64,000 nt of DNA from an uncultured Caulobacterales bacterium (GTDB lineage Bacteria > Pseudomonadota > Alphaproteobacteria > Caulobacterales > Maricaulaceae), in NCBI GenBank assembly GCA_938003545.1, contig CALKXY010000013.1, positions 30,248 through 94,247 of the forward strand, given 5' to 3'. Positions 18,688 to 28,335 of the stretch are shown one piece after another. The notes beneath the pieces are model-generated. The model worked only from the letters and a program-made list of their open reading frames with translations, was not told the origin of the DNA and ran no database searches. The position numbers and the translations under genes were made by a program. Positions within the stretch are counted from its first letter, which is position 1; each line of letters opens with the position of its first letter.

Positions 18688-19869
18688 ATGTCATCTGATT
18701 CCGTTGTTATTGTTGGTCTTGCGCGTACGCCGATGGGGGCGTTTCAAGGGGCGTTTTCTACCGTTACCGCGCCGCAACTCGGATCTGCTGCGATTAAGGC
18801 GGCTATGGCTGAAGCGAACGTTGCGCCTGAAGATGTTGATCAAGTTGTGATGGGCTGTGTCCTGCCTGCGGGTCAGGGACAAGCGCCCGCACGTCAAGCT
18901 GCACTCGGGGCTGATCTACCACTTTCGACCGAGGCGACGACGGTTAACAAAATGTGCGGGTCGGGTATGCAAGCCGCCATAATGGCGCATGACGCGATTA
19001 AAGCTGGATCGATCGATATTGCGGTTGCAGGCGGTATGGAGAGCATGACGAACGCGCCATATTTGCTGCCGAAAGCGCGTGGCGGTATGCGTATGGGTAA
19101 TCAGGCAGTTATCGATTCCATGATGCATGATGGGTTGACCGATGCTTACGATAATAAAGCGATGGGCGTGTTTGCAGATCAAATTGCATCTGAATATCAA
19201 TTTACGCGTGAACAGCAGGATGCCTATGCGATAGAATCTGTACGCCGCGCACAAGCCGCCGAAGCCGATGGAAAATTTGACCGCGAGATGACATCTGTCA
19301 CAGTCAAAGGGCGCAAAGGCGACACGGTTGTGTCTAAAGATGAAGGCCCGTCCAATGCGCGTCCCGAAAAAATCCCGAGCTTGCGCCCCGTCTTTAATAA
19401 AGAAGGCACTGTTACAGCCGCGAATGCCAGTTCAATAAATGACGGTGCTGCGGCATTGGTTTTGATGCGCCGAAGTGAAGCCGAAAAGGGCGGTCATAAA
19501 ATTCTCGCTGAAATCGTATCACATGCGGCCCACGCGCATGAGCCCTCTAAATTTACGACGGCTCCTGTCCATGCGATGCATAAAGCATTGGGTAAAGCAG
19601 GCTGGTCTGCTGAAGATGTTGACCTCTGGGAAATCAACGAAGCCTTCGCCGTGGTCCCGATGATCGCAATGCAAGAGCTTGGCTTGGATCATAACGTGGT
19701 CAATGTGAATGGTGGCGGTTGTGTCTTGGGCCATCCTATCGGCGCATCAGGTGCGCGCATCATGGCGACATTGATTGCGGAAATGGAAAAACGTGACGCC
19801 AAGACAGGCATGGCCTCACTTTGTATTGGCGGCGGGGAAGCCACGGCGATGTGTTTGAAACGGGATTAA
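18688..19869 (+). CDS. Acetyl-CoA C-acetyltransferase (thiolase)
   Basis: VIVGLARTPMGAFQGAFS, VNKMCGSGMQAAIMA, GGMESMTNAPYLL, INEAFAVVPM, NVNGGGCVLGHPIGASGAR, SLCIGGGEATAM. Start at the internal ATG 18688. Confidence 0.94.
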   Translation: MSSDSVVIVGLARTPMGAFQGAFSTVTAPQLGSAAIKAAMAEANVAPEDVDQVVMGCVLPAGQGQAPARQAALGADLPLSTEATTVNKMCGSGMQAAIMAHDAIKAGSIDIAVAGGMESMTNAPYLLPKARGGMRMGNQAVIDSMMHDGLTDAYDNKAMGVFADQIASEYQFTREQQDAYAIESVRRAQAAEADGKFDREMTSVTVKGRKGDTVVSKDEGPSNARPEKIPSLRPVFNKEGTVTAANASSINDGAAALVLMRRSEAEKGGHKILAEIVSHAAHAHEPSKFTTAPVHAMHKALGKAGWSAEDVDLWEINEAFAVVPMIAMQELGLDHNVVNVNGGGCVLGHPIGASGARIMATLIAEMEKRDAKTGMASLCIGGGEATAMCLKRD

Positions 19870-19870
19870 G

Positions 19871-20323
19871 GTGCTCGTGCGTTTACTGATTTCGGTCGTT
19901 TTATCTGCTGGGGCCGCAGGATGCGCATCGATCCCAAATGTTTTTTCAAATGATTTACCTGCTCCCGTTACGCCAGCGGAGGTGCAGGCTGTAAAGTATT
20001 CGAAAGACAACTTAGAATCATATGGCATTCTAACGTTTGCTAGGCGTAGTCCGAGTGCGGTTCTGCAAAACGATCAAAACATATATAATTGCGCAGATTT
20101 CGGGTCTGCCTTGAAAGCACAGGCCTTTTTTCTTTCAAATGGAGGGCCTCATGTTGATCCAAATGATTTGGATCGGGATGGCGATGGTTTTGCCTGTGAA
20201 TGGGACCCACGTATATTCAGCACGAAATCGACTTATGTACGGCAAGGCTCGAATTGCCATTGGGTCGAGGGGTATTATCGCAAGAGCGGAACATATGTTT
20301 CAGGTCACCAGCGATGTCGCTGA
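19871..20323 (+). CDS. Excalibur-domain lipoprotein
   Basis: GTG start; lipobox LSAGAAGCAS; excalibur motif YNCADFGSALKAQAFFLSNGG...DPNDLDRDGDGFACEWDP; C-terminal GYYRKSGTYVSGHQR. Confidence 0.75.
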   Translation: MLVRLLISVVLSAGAAGCASIPNVFSNDLPAPVTPAEVQAVKYSKDNLESYGILTFARRSPSAVLQNDQNIYNCADFGSALKAQAFFLSNGGPHVDPNDLDRDGDGFACEWDPRIFSTKSTYVRQGSNCHWVEGYYRKSGTYVSGHQRCR

Positions 20324-20360
20324 TGACTTTTTTGTATTTGATGTTCGTCGTATCTTTTGC

Positions 20361-21242
20361 CTAAGCCAACGCTGTCTCAAACAAGGCTAGCTTGCGCGCC
20401 CACGCCTTATTCGCTGCAGTTTCGTTATAGACCGCACTATCGGGCGGGCACCATCCATGTTGAGTGCCTGCATAGACTTCGATTTCTGCATTGTTTTCTG
20501 TCGCAGCGAAGGCGTCTTTCAATATTTTTTTGTTGTCGGGATCGCGTTCGTCATCATTCGCTGCGACCGCGATGAGATAATCGGCGCTCATTTTCGGAAT
20601 AAGGAGGTGCGGGCTGTCCGCTTTTTCGGTTGCTAAACCGCCGCCATGGAATGAAGCGCCTGCGCCGATACGGTCGGGCAGGGTTGCCGCCGTGATCATC
20701 GTCATTGGCCCGCCCATGCAATAGCCTGTTGTGCCAATCTGGCGTGAGGTATCGACAGCAGGTTGCGCATCAAGCCATTTCACGAAGGCTCTGGCATCTG
20801 TTCGGTTCGTATCCTGAGACAGAGCCCGCGCATAAGGAATGATTTTGGAACGGACCTCAGGATCGCGGAAGGTTTGACCAACCTCAACCAGTGGCGCTTT
20901 GACCTGACGGTAATAGGGATTGACGACCAATGCGGCATAACCATCTGCAGCCAAACGTTTTGCCATCATTTTAAACGCGGGACGTAGGCCAACAATGTCA
21001 GGCCATATAAGGACGGCTGCATGAGCGCCGGAGGCAGGATGCGCGAAATAGGCGTCTGCAGTGCCGTCCGGCGTGTCGATCATCACGTCAGATTCGGTTA
21101 TACCTTCTGCGGTTTCGCCGGGCGCGCAACCCGCAAAAGCAAGAGAAATTGCGGCGCCGCCTGCTAAGAGATTGAAGTCTCGCCGCGTCAGTATTTTCTC
21201 GTAGAAGCCCTGATTTTCTAGTTCGGTAATGTCATCGCACAT
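20361..21242 (-). CDS. Dienelactone hydrolase family protein (Tat-type signal)
   Basis: LTRRDFNLLAGGAAISLAFAGCAPG signal; GTTGYCMGGPMTMITAA nucleophile elbow; QHGWCPPDSAVYNETAA. Confidence 0.88.
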   Translation of the reverse strand: MCDDITELENQGFYEKILTRRDFNLLAGGAAISLAFAGCAPGETAEGITESDVMIDTPDGTADAYFAHPASGAHAAVLIWPDIVGLRPAFKMMAKRLAADGYAALVVNPYYRQVKAPLVEVGQTFRDPEVRSKIIPYARALSQDTNRTDARAFVKWLDAQPAVDTSRQIGTTGYCMGGPMTMITAATLPDRIGAGASFHGGGLATEKADSPHLLIPKMSADYLIAVAANDDERDPDNKKILKDAFAATENNAEIEVYAGTQHGWCPPDSAVYNETAANKAWARKLALFETALA

Positions 21243-21308
21243 TTGATCTCTCCTACGGTGGAGAGATCAAGTTATGCTGAAAGGCGGCTAGTCGCAAGCG
21301 CGGCTTAG

Positions 21309-22952
21309 TTAATGCCCGCCGCCAAATGCGCCCGTGATCACGCTGTAATCCGTGGCAATTTGATATTCTGGATCATCATCTGAATCGATGATGAGCTGGC
21401 CTGCACGATTTAGCAATTTATGACAATCGCGCGTGAGGTGACGTAATCGAATGGCTTTTCCAGCTTGTGTGTATTTTGCCGCCAGACCTTCGATAGCTTG
21501 CAAAGCGGATTGATCTACGACGCGGGAATTTGCGAAATCAACGATAACCATATCGGGGTCATTTTTGATGTCGAACAGATCATTGAAACCTTCGATAGAC
21601 CCGAAAAATAAAGGGCCTTCAATTTTATAAACCTTGGCCTCGCCTTCTTCTTCCGCTTCTGCGTCGATGTGTTTTGCGGCGCTCCATGCATAAGCAAGTG
21701 CCGAAACAATGACGCCAACGACAACTGCAACAGCCAGATCATGATACACTGTCACAACAGTAACCAACACAATGACGAGCGCGTCGATAAGTGGGATCCG
21801 GCGCATGATCGTCAGGGACTGCCATGCGAATGTACCGATTACGACCATGAACATCACGCCGACCAAGGCCGCGAGCGGGATCATGCCGATAAATCTCGAT
21901 CCAACTAGAATGAACGCCAGTAGGAAGAGTGATGCACTAATGCCCGACAGGCGTGTTCGGCCTCCAGATTTCACATTGATCATGGACTGCCCAATCATGG
22001 CGCAACCGCCCATGCCACCAAAGAAACCTGTGACGGTATTTGCAATACCTTGCGCGACGCATTCTTGTGACGCGCCGCCGCGTTCTTCTTTGATCTCGCC
22101 GACAAGGTTTAGTGTCAACAAACTTTCAATCAATCCAATAGCGGCCAGTACGAGCGCATATGGGAATATGATTTGGAGTGTATCAACGTTCAATGGAACG
22201 GATGGTATATGCAAGGAAGGTAAGCCACCTTTTATTGAGGCTAAATCGCTGACGGTTTGAACATTCAGATTTAATCCGATGACAAGGGCCGTCACAAGCC
22301 CAATGCCGACAAGTGGGGCTGGGATGGCTTTGGTCACTTTCGGTGTCACCCAAATTAGGAACATTGTGAGAGCAACAAGGCCCAGCATCAGCATGAGCGG
22401 CGTTCCTGTGAGCCATGTGCCTTCTAGTATATGAAATGGTCCGTAATGTTCGCCGGGAATGCGGACGGGTGGTTCGGATTGGAACTGCGAAAGTTGAGCC
22501 ATGCCGATCACAATGGCGAGGCCGTTCACGAAGCCGAGCATGACAGGATGGGGCACAAGGCGAATGAATTTACCGAGCTTAAACACGCCCGCCCCGATTT
22601 GCATAATCCCCATAAGGACAACGGTTGCGAAGAGATACTCAACGCCATGATCCGCCACGAGGGCAACCATGACAACGGCTAGTGCACCTGTAGCGCCGGA
22701 TATCATTCCGGGACGTCCGCCGATGATGGCTGTAATCAGTCCAACAATAAATGCCGCATAGAGACCCACGAGAGGTTCGACCCCTGCCACAAATGCAAAG
22801 GCCACCGCTTCTGGCACTAAGGCCAAAGCAACAGTTAAGCCTGCGAGGAGTTCGACCTTCACGCGGTTCGGCGTAAAGGTCAGCGGCCCTGCAGTTTTAC
22901 GGGCGGGAATTGATATAGAGTCGGCGAAAGCCGCAAGCGTTGAACGGATCAT
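21309..22952 (-). CDS. SulP family anion transporter with STAS domain
   Basis: Multi-TM: LLAGLTVALALVPEAVAFAFVAGVEPLVGLYAAFIVGLITAIIGGRPGMISGATGALAVV; GGMGGCAMIGQSMINVKSGGRTRLSG; C-terminal STAS. Confidence 0.93.
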   Translation of the reverse strand: MIRSTLAAFADSISIPARKTAGPLTFTPNRVKVELLAGLTVALALVPEAVAFAFVAGVEPLVGLYAAFIVGLITAIIGGRPGMISGATGALAVVMVALVADHGVEYLFATVVLMGIMQIGAGVFKLGKFIRLVPHPVMLGFVNGLAIVIGMAQLSQFQSEPPVRIPGEHYGPFHILEGTWLTGTPLMLMLGLVALTMFLIWVTPKVTKAIPAPLVGIGLVTALVIGLNLNVQTVSDLASIKGGLPSLHIPSVPLNVDTLQIIFPYALVLAAIGLIESLLTLNLVGEIKEERGGASQECVAQGIANTVTGFFGGMGGCAMIGQSMINVKSGGRTRLSGISASLFLLAFILVGSRFIGMIPLAALVGVMFMVVIGTFAWQSLTIMRRIPLIDALVIVLVTVVTVYHDLAVAVVVGVIVSALAYAWSAAKHIDAEAEEEGEAKVYKIEGPLFFGSIEGFNDLFDIKNDPDMVIVDFANSRVVDQSALQAIEGLAAKYTQAGKAIRLRHLTRDCHKLLNRAGQLIIDSDDDPEYQIATDYSVITGAFGGGH

Positions 22953-23034
22953 GAAATCTTACCAAATGGTGGTTTGCCGCGCCTTAAGCCCGCAACCCCA
23001 TTAGAGCAAGCTGTTCAAGCGCCTGCGGCTGAAA

Positions 23035-23724
23035 TCAACCTTCTGGCCTAAGGGCATATCCTGCGGAGCGAACGGTCCGAATGGGATCTTTACGTTCATT
23101 TATTTTAAGGGCTTTTCTAAGGCGTCCAATATGGACATCGACGGTCCTGACCTCGACATAGACATCATGCCCCCAAACCGCATCGAGCAACTGCTCGCGT
23201 GAGAACACTTGTCCTGGGCGCCGCATGAAATGTTCGAGGAGACGAAACTCTGTTGGGCCTAGATGGATATCTGTGCCAGACCTAGAAACACGGTGCGCTT
23301 TCGTATCAATTTGCAAATCACCTACGATGATCGCATCCGATAGAACATTGGATTGCATTCGTCTCAAAAGCGCACGAATGCGCGCGAAAAGTTCTGGAAT
23401 AGAGAACGGTTTGACGAGGTAATCATCCGCGCCGATGTCCAGTCCTGTGACGCGGTCATCTTCCTCGCCTCTGGCAGAGAGCATAATAATGGGCACGCTT
23501 GCAGTGGCGTCTTTTCGTCTCAACCTGCGACAGACTTCAACGCCTGAGAGTTTAGGTAACATCCAATCTAGTAAAATCAGGTCAGGGAGGCGTTCATTCA
23601 CCATCAATATGGCCATATCACCGTCTTCGGCTAGAGCCGTTTCAAACCCTTCTTTTTGAAGATTATATTCGAGCAATGTGGAGATTGCGGTTTCGTCTTC
23701 GACGATCAGGACATAGGGGGTCAT
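23035..23724 (-). CDS. phoB: Phosphate regulon response regulator PhoB-like
   Basis: LIVEDETAISTLLEYNLQKEGF; LDWMLPKLSGVEVCRRLR; C-terminal GPTEFRLLEHFMRRPGQVFSREQLLDAVWGHDVYVEVRTVDVHIGRLRKAL. Confidence 0.9.
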   Translation of the reverse strand: MTPYVLIVEDETAISTLLEYNLQKEGFETALAEDGDMAILMVNERLPDLILLDWMLPKLSGVEVCRRLRRKDATASVPIIMLSARGEEDDRVTGLDIGADDYLVKPFSIPELFARIRALLRRMQSNVLSDAIIVGDLQIDTKAHRVSRSGTDIHLGPTEFRLLEHFMRRPGQVFSREQLLDAVWGHDVYVEVRTVDVHIGRLRKALKINERKDPIRTVRSAGYALRPEG

Positions 23725-23736
23725 AATATCTCAGGC

Positions 23737-25149
23737 TTATGCTTTAGAACTTGTTGCAGCAAAGACGACTGAAAAGGATGTTCCAGAGGTTTCATCTTCC
23801 ATGCGTTCTGTATCTTTTATATGGCTGCCATGCACAGATTGAACGAATAATCCGGCGCGGTGACGCATAACAATATGCTTTACGATGGCGAGACCAAGGC
23901 CTGTGCCTTTTTCTTGCGCGGGTAAATCGCCCGCAACTCTGTAAAAGCGTTCCCCAATACGCGGTAAATGTGTCCGAGAAAACCCGGGGCCATTGTCAGA
24001 AATCACAGCGCGCCAAACGGGGTTTTCATAGGGAGCAAGATTTACAATGCGGCGGAATCCAGCCCCTTTACGTAGCGGAAGTGGGAAGGCCTCGCCGCCC
24101 CAACGGGGGAACTTTTTCAACTCCGCGCGAACGGTTGAGCCTTTAGGGGACAGTTTTATCGCATTTTCTAACAAGTTCAGAAAAAGTTGAACGCATTCAT
24201 CTGTTTTCCCAAATGTTGTCGCGGGTGTTCCGCTTGGTAAGTCAACAGCGAGTGTGACGTCACGAGATTTAGCCAAGGGGTCGAGCGAGTCTTTTGCGGC
24301 TTCTATGGCTTTACGTAGATCGGCTGTCTCTGACGGTGCGATGTGTTCACTGCTTTCAATACTGCGTAATGAGAGCAAGTCCGTCACGAGGCGTTGCATG
24401 CGGTCGGCTTGTTCAGCCATGATATCAAGGAATTTTTCTCGCGCGATGGGGTCGTCTTTTGCATGCCCTTGTAGCGTTTCAATATAACCTTTGAGGGAGG
24501 CTATGGGCGTTTTTAATTCATGACTTGCATTGGCAAGAAAATCGGCCCGTTGTTCTCGGGCTTTTGCAGCCTGTGTCCGGTCGGCAAGTACAGCGAATAC
24601 AACATTATCTTTTGCGTTGTCGTGTTGAACAGAAATCGCTCTGGAAAAATCAATGTCTAAATATCGTTCTGTTGGCTGTAGGACGTGAATTGATAAAGAT
24701 TCAGGTATTTCGCCATTGAAGGCACGTTCGATTTCTGGGCGCACGGATGATGTGCGTAAATAAGCACCCACTGGGCGCCCAACCATGTTTGGTGACAGCA
24801 TGGTTTGCGCGGCTTCATTTGCATGAATAATTTTCGCGCTTTTATCTAAGGCAATGATAGCGCGAGGAAGGGAGTCTGTAATTTCCTCGAGAGTTTCGCT
24901 TCGCAGCCGTTCCATATCAGTGTTTGAGAACTGCAGTTTCGGTGACGTCGAAAGTGGCCGGATCGAGCGGAAGTAAATCCAAAGTGAAATAATCTCGAAA
25001 ATAATAACGCAGGCCGTAGCCAAGATTGGTGCTTGCGTTAAAATTGCGAGCATTAAGACTGAGCCAACAGCAATAGCGGCAATGATCAACCCATCAGGGG
25101 TTTGGGATTTTTTAAGAGGTGTTGATGGCACAAGCGTTAGCGTGTCCAA
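23737..25149 (-). CDS. phoR: Sensor histidine kinase PhoR-like
   Basis: PAS-like segment, FLANASHELKTPIASLKGYIETLQGHA, NLLENAIKLSPKGS, VISDNGPGFSRTHLPRIGERFYR, GTGLGLAIVKHI. Confidence 0.88.
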   Translation of the reverse strand: MDTLTLVPSTPLKKSQTPDGLIIAAIAVGSVLMLAILTQAPILATACVIIFEIISLWIYFRSIRPLSTSPKLQFSNTDMERLRSETLEEITDSLPRAIIALDKSAKIIHANEAAQTMLSPNMVGRPVGAYLRTSSVRPEIERAFNGEIPESLSIHVLQPTERYLDIDFSRAISVQHDNAKDNVVFAVLADRTQAAKAREQRADFLANASHELKTPIASLKGYIETLQGHAKDDPIAREKFLDIMAEQADRMQRLVTDLLSLRSIESSEHIAPSETADLRKAIEAAKDSLDPLAKSRDVTLAVDLPSGTPATTFGKTDECVQLFLNLLENAIKLSPKGSTVRAELKKFPRWGGEAFPLPLRKGAGFRRIVNLAPYENPVWRAVISDNGPGFSRTHLPRIGERFYRVAGDLPAQEKGTGLGLAIVKHIVMRHRAGLFVQSVHGSHIKDTERMEDETSGTSFSVVFAATSSKA

Positions 25150-25412
25150 TACGAATGAGTTTTCCTATTTGCGATCTATCGGAAAGACTGCCGTAAAGAC
25201 AAGGTCTTTAAATGATGTGGTCAGGTTTTTTATGGATGTGGTACAAAATTTATGTGGTCTTTTGATGCGTTTGACACGTATTTTTTACAAGCTGTGTGAA
25301 ATTTCACGAGACGTTGGCTATATTTAATATATTTATGGCTGGAAGGCTAAATTATTATCGTTTTTCAATAATTGTTGATTGACTTTCGCTATATAAACCG
25401 TAGGTAAGCTAC

Positions 25413-26879
25413 ATGTGGCTAAGATACAGTATATCGAATAATTTTCGTTTCGCGGCGTCCAGTGCCGTGGTGGCTATAATCATAAGCGGTTGTGCTTCAC
25501 TTGATCTGAAGCCCGAAGCGACGGTTGTCGCGCCTCAGGCTAAAGTCATAGAGGATGTGCCTCCGCCGCAAGATTGGATTGTGCCAGCGCCCGATGCGCT
25601 TCCAACAACGGATTGGGTGCGGGCTTTCCCTGATGCAGCCCTTATCGAATTAGTTGACGAGGCCTTGCAGAATAATACGAATATCGGCGCGGCATATGCG
25701 CGCCTTGATGCTGCTATCGCAAATGAAAAAATTAGTCGCTCCCGCCGATTGCCGACTGTGTCTGGGAGTGGTGGTGTGTCGCGAACAGAGCGTGCGGCGG
25801 ATTTTGCTCCAGATAATACGGCAATAAATATCGGCCTCAGTGCCAGCTGGGAGCCTGATCTTTGGGGGCGTATCTCTGATAATATTGGCGTATCTGAGCT
25901 AGAGTCTGAAGCGACGGCTAGTGACATTGCTGGTGCGCGCTTATCTATCACGGGGCAGGTTGCGCAAACTTGGTTTAGCTTAATCGAAGCCCGGCTCTTG
26001 GCGGATTTGTCAGAGCGCGATATTGAAACGCAAGAACGTGCTTTGCGGTTGACTCAACGCCGCTTCGAATCTGGTGTTTCAGGTAGTTCCGATGTTCGCC
26101 TTGCGCGGTCTTCATTCGCGCAAGCTGAGGCGTTGCAGGCCTCTCGGAAACAGCGTCTGTCAGCTTTGTCTCGTCAGTTGGAGGTTTTGCTTACGCGTTA
26201 CCCCGCGAGCGCCATAGAGGCTGCTGTTGATTTGCCTGAATTGCCGTCTCTGACGGGTGTAGGCGCGCCAACTTATATCTTATCTCAGCGTCCAGATCTG
26301 ATTTCAGCGGAGCAACGGTTAGCCTCGCAAGGTATTCAGATTGATTTAGCACGCAAAGCTCTTTTGCCTAGTTTATCGCTGTCTGGGTCTACATCAGCGG
26401 CAGGCGGAGGCCTTAGTAGTTTCTTTGATGTTGATGCGCTTGTGGCAAATATTGCGTCAAATTTAACCGCCCCAATTTTTCAAGGCGGGCGCCTGCGTGC
26501 GAATGTTGAGGTTCAAGAGGCGCTGTTGAGGCAACAGCTTCAAACTTATGTCGGTACGGTTTTAAATGCATATTTTGACGTTGAAAATGCGTTGGACGCG
26601 GAAGGCCGACTTTTAGAGCAGGAAACCGCACTGCGTGTTTCTGTTGACGAGGCTTTTCGGGCTGAGGAACGTCTGGAGTTGCGCTACACGGAAGGGCTAG
26701 CCACCATTTTGCAGCTATTGGATGCCCAGTCGCGTCGTATATCTGCTGAAGGTCAACTTATCTCTGCGCGTGCAGAGAGACTGCAGAACAGAGTTCGTTT
26801 ACATGTCGCATTAGGCGGGGGCGCATATGGCGACGTGCCACCTGACGCTTTACCTGCCTTCTTAAGGGATCAAGGATAA
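25413..26879 (+). CDS. RND efflux outer membrane lipoprotein (NodT family)
   Basis: Lipobox SGCAS; paired OEP repeats; SWEPDLWGRIS; ILSQRPDLISAEQRL; LLDAQSRRISAEGQL. Confidence 0.92.
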   Translation: MWLRYSISNNFRFAASSAVVAIIISGCASLDLKPEATVVAPQAKVIEDVPPPQDWIVPAPDALPTTDWVRAFPDAALIELVDEALQNNTNIGAAYARLDAAIANEKISRSRRLPTVSGSGGVSRTERAADFAPDNTAINIGLSASWEPDLWGRISDNIGVSELESEATASDIAGARLSITGQVAQTWFSLIEARLLADLSERDIETQERALRLTQRRFESGVSGSSDVRLARSSFAQAEALQASRKQRLSALSRQLEVLLTRYPASAIEAAVDLPELPSLTGVGAPTYILSQRPDLISAEQRLASQGIQIDLARKALLPSLSLSGSTSAAGGGLSSFFDVDALVANIASNLTAPIFQGGRLRANVEVQEALLRQQLQTYVGTVLNAYFDVENALDAEGRLLEQETALRVSVDEAFRAEERLELRYTEGLATILQLLDAQSRRISAEGQLISARAERLQNRVRLHVALGGGAYGDVPPDALPAFLRDQG

Positions 26880-26883
26880 CACC

Positions 26884-28332
26884 ATGGTCAACACAAAAAG
26901 CGATTATTCTGTGCCTGAACGTAAAGGTGGCTTTTTAAGGAAGTTCCTTGTGGTCGCGATTCCGTTTGGGATTATCGCCGCGTTTTTTATCGTAACTTCA
27001 ATTTTCATCGCTTTGACGAAAAAGCCCAAAGAGAAGAAACGTAATTTCAATACGCTGGCTGTGATTGCAGATTATGCGAAGGTGGAAGATGTGCGGCTCG
27101 CCGTCCGTACGCAAGGCGAGGCGCGTCCGCAGATTGAAATTGACCTCGTTCCACAAGTCGGTGGTAAAATCGTCTATGTGTCGCCTAATTTTGTTGAGGG
27201 CGGTATTTTTCGCAAAGGCGAAGTCCTCGTGCGGGTTGAAGATGCTGATTTTAAAGTTGCCGTGATCCGCGCAGAAGCAAACGTTGCGCAAGCGCAGCAA
27301 GTGCTCGTCCGTGAGCAAGCTGAAGGCGAAATTGCGCGTCAGGATTATGAAGAATTAGGCCGTGGTGATCCGAGTCCGCTGGCATTGCGTGAGCCTCAAA
27401 AAGCGCAAGCGCGCGCCTCATTGCAAGCCGCTGAAGCTGAACTTGAAGGCGTGAAGTTAAATTTGTCTCGAACCGCTGTTATCGCGCCTTTTTCAGGACG
27501 CGTCAGAACGAAATCATCTGACATCGGTCAATTCGTGACACCGGGTAGTCGTTTAGCTCGTATTTTTTCGACAGATGTTGTCGAGGTGCGCTTACCTCTA
27601 TCTGATGATCAATTGTCAAAACTAGACTTGCCGCTGGCCTATTTTGCTAAAGATCGCGCAACCGCACCTAAGGTAGATTTGAGTGCACGCGTTGCAGGTG
27701 AAACGCGGCATTGGGATGGTCGTATTATGCGGACAGATGCAACTTATGACACGCAAACGCGTGCACTTTTTGCAATTGCTGAGGTTTTTGATCCTTATGG
27801 GAAGGGCGCATCTGAAGATGGTGTACCGTTGGCCCCAGGCCTTTTCGTTGATGCAGACATTGCAGGTAAATCATTTGAAAACGTTATTGTGATCCCGCGT
27901 GACGGACTTCGGCCACAAGATCGTGTATTTGTCGTTGATGATAAAGGTCAGGCAGAAGTGCGTGATGTTTCTGTTTTAGACACAGACCCAATGCGCGCGC
28001 TTTTGAAATCTGGCGTCGCGGCAGGTGAGTTGGTTGTGTTGTCTCCGATGGAAGCCTCTCGCGTCGATATCACGCTTAAGGTTTTAGATGCGAACAACCC
28101 TGAAAAAGTTCTTGTTGATCCGCCTAAGCCGGACTGGATGACAAAGCAGAACGCCGAAGATGGCGGCGATGATAAGAAGAAGAAAAAGAAACGGCGCTGG
28201 GGTAAAAAACCTGACGGGGATGACAAGAACAGCGACGCAGACAAGGATGCGGAAGAGAGCAACGCTGATAAAACGTCTAATGCAAAAGATTCAGTGACCG
28301 AAAATGAGCCAAGCAAGACACAGGAAAATTAA
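26884..28332 (+). CDS. RND efflux periplasmic adaptor (MFP) with charged C-terminal tail
   Basis: VVPQVGGKIVYVSPNFVEGGIFRKGEVLVRVEDADFKVAV; alpha-hairpin; TAVIAPFSGRVRTKSSDIGQFV; C-terminal KKKKKKRRWGKKPDGDDKNSDADKDAEE. Confidence 0.92.
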   Translation: MVNTKSDYSVPERKGGFLRKFLVVAIPFGIIAAFFIVTSIFIALTKKPKEKKRNFNTLAVIADYAKVEDVRLAVRTQGEARPQIEIDLVPQVGGKIVYVSPNFVEGGIFRKGEVLVRVEDADFKVAVIRAEANVAQAQQVLVREQAEGEIARQDYEELGRGDPSPLALREPQKAQARASLQAAEAELEGVKLNLSRTAVIAPFSGRVRTKSSDIGQFVTPGSRLARIFSTDVVEVRLPLSDDQLSKLDLPLAYFAKDRATAPKVDLSARVAGETRHWDGRIMRTDATYDTQTRALFAIAEVFDPYGKGASEDGVPLAPGLFVDADIAGKSFENVIVIPRDGLRPQDRVFVVDDKGQAEVRDVSVLDTDPMRALLKSGVAAGELVVLSPMEASRVDITLKVLDANNPEKVLVDPPKPDWMTKQNAEDGGDDKKKKKKRRWGKKPDGDDKNSDADKDAEESNADKTSNAKDSVTENEPSKTQEN

Positions 28333-28335
28333 ACC

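Noticed and set aside
28165-28200. AAG-rich tract as a microsatellite or phase-variation repeat
   Set aside because: Imperfect and short; reads simply as a poly-Lys coding stretch in frame.
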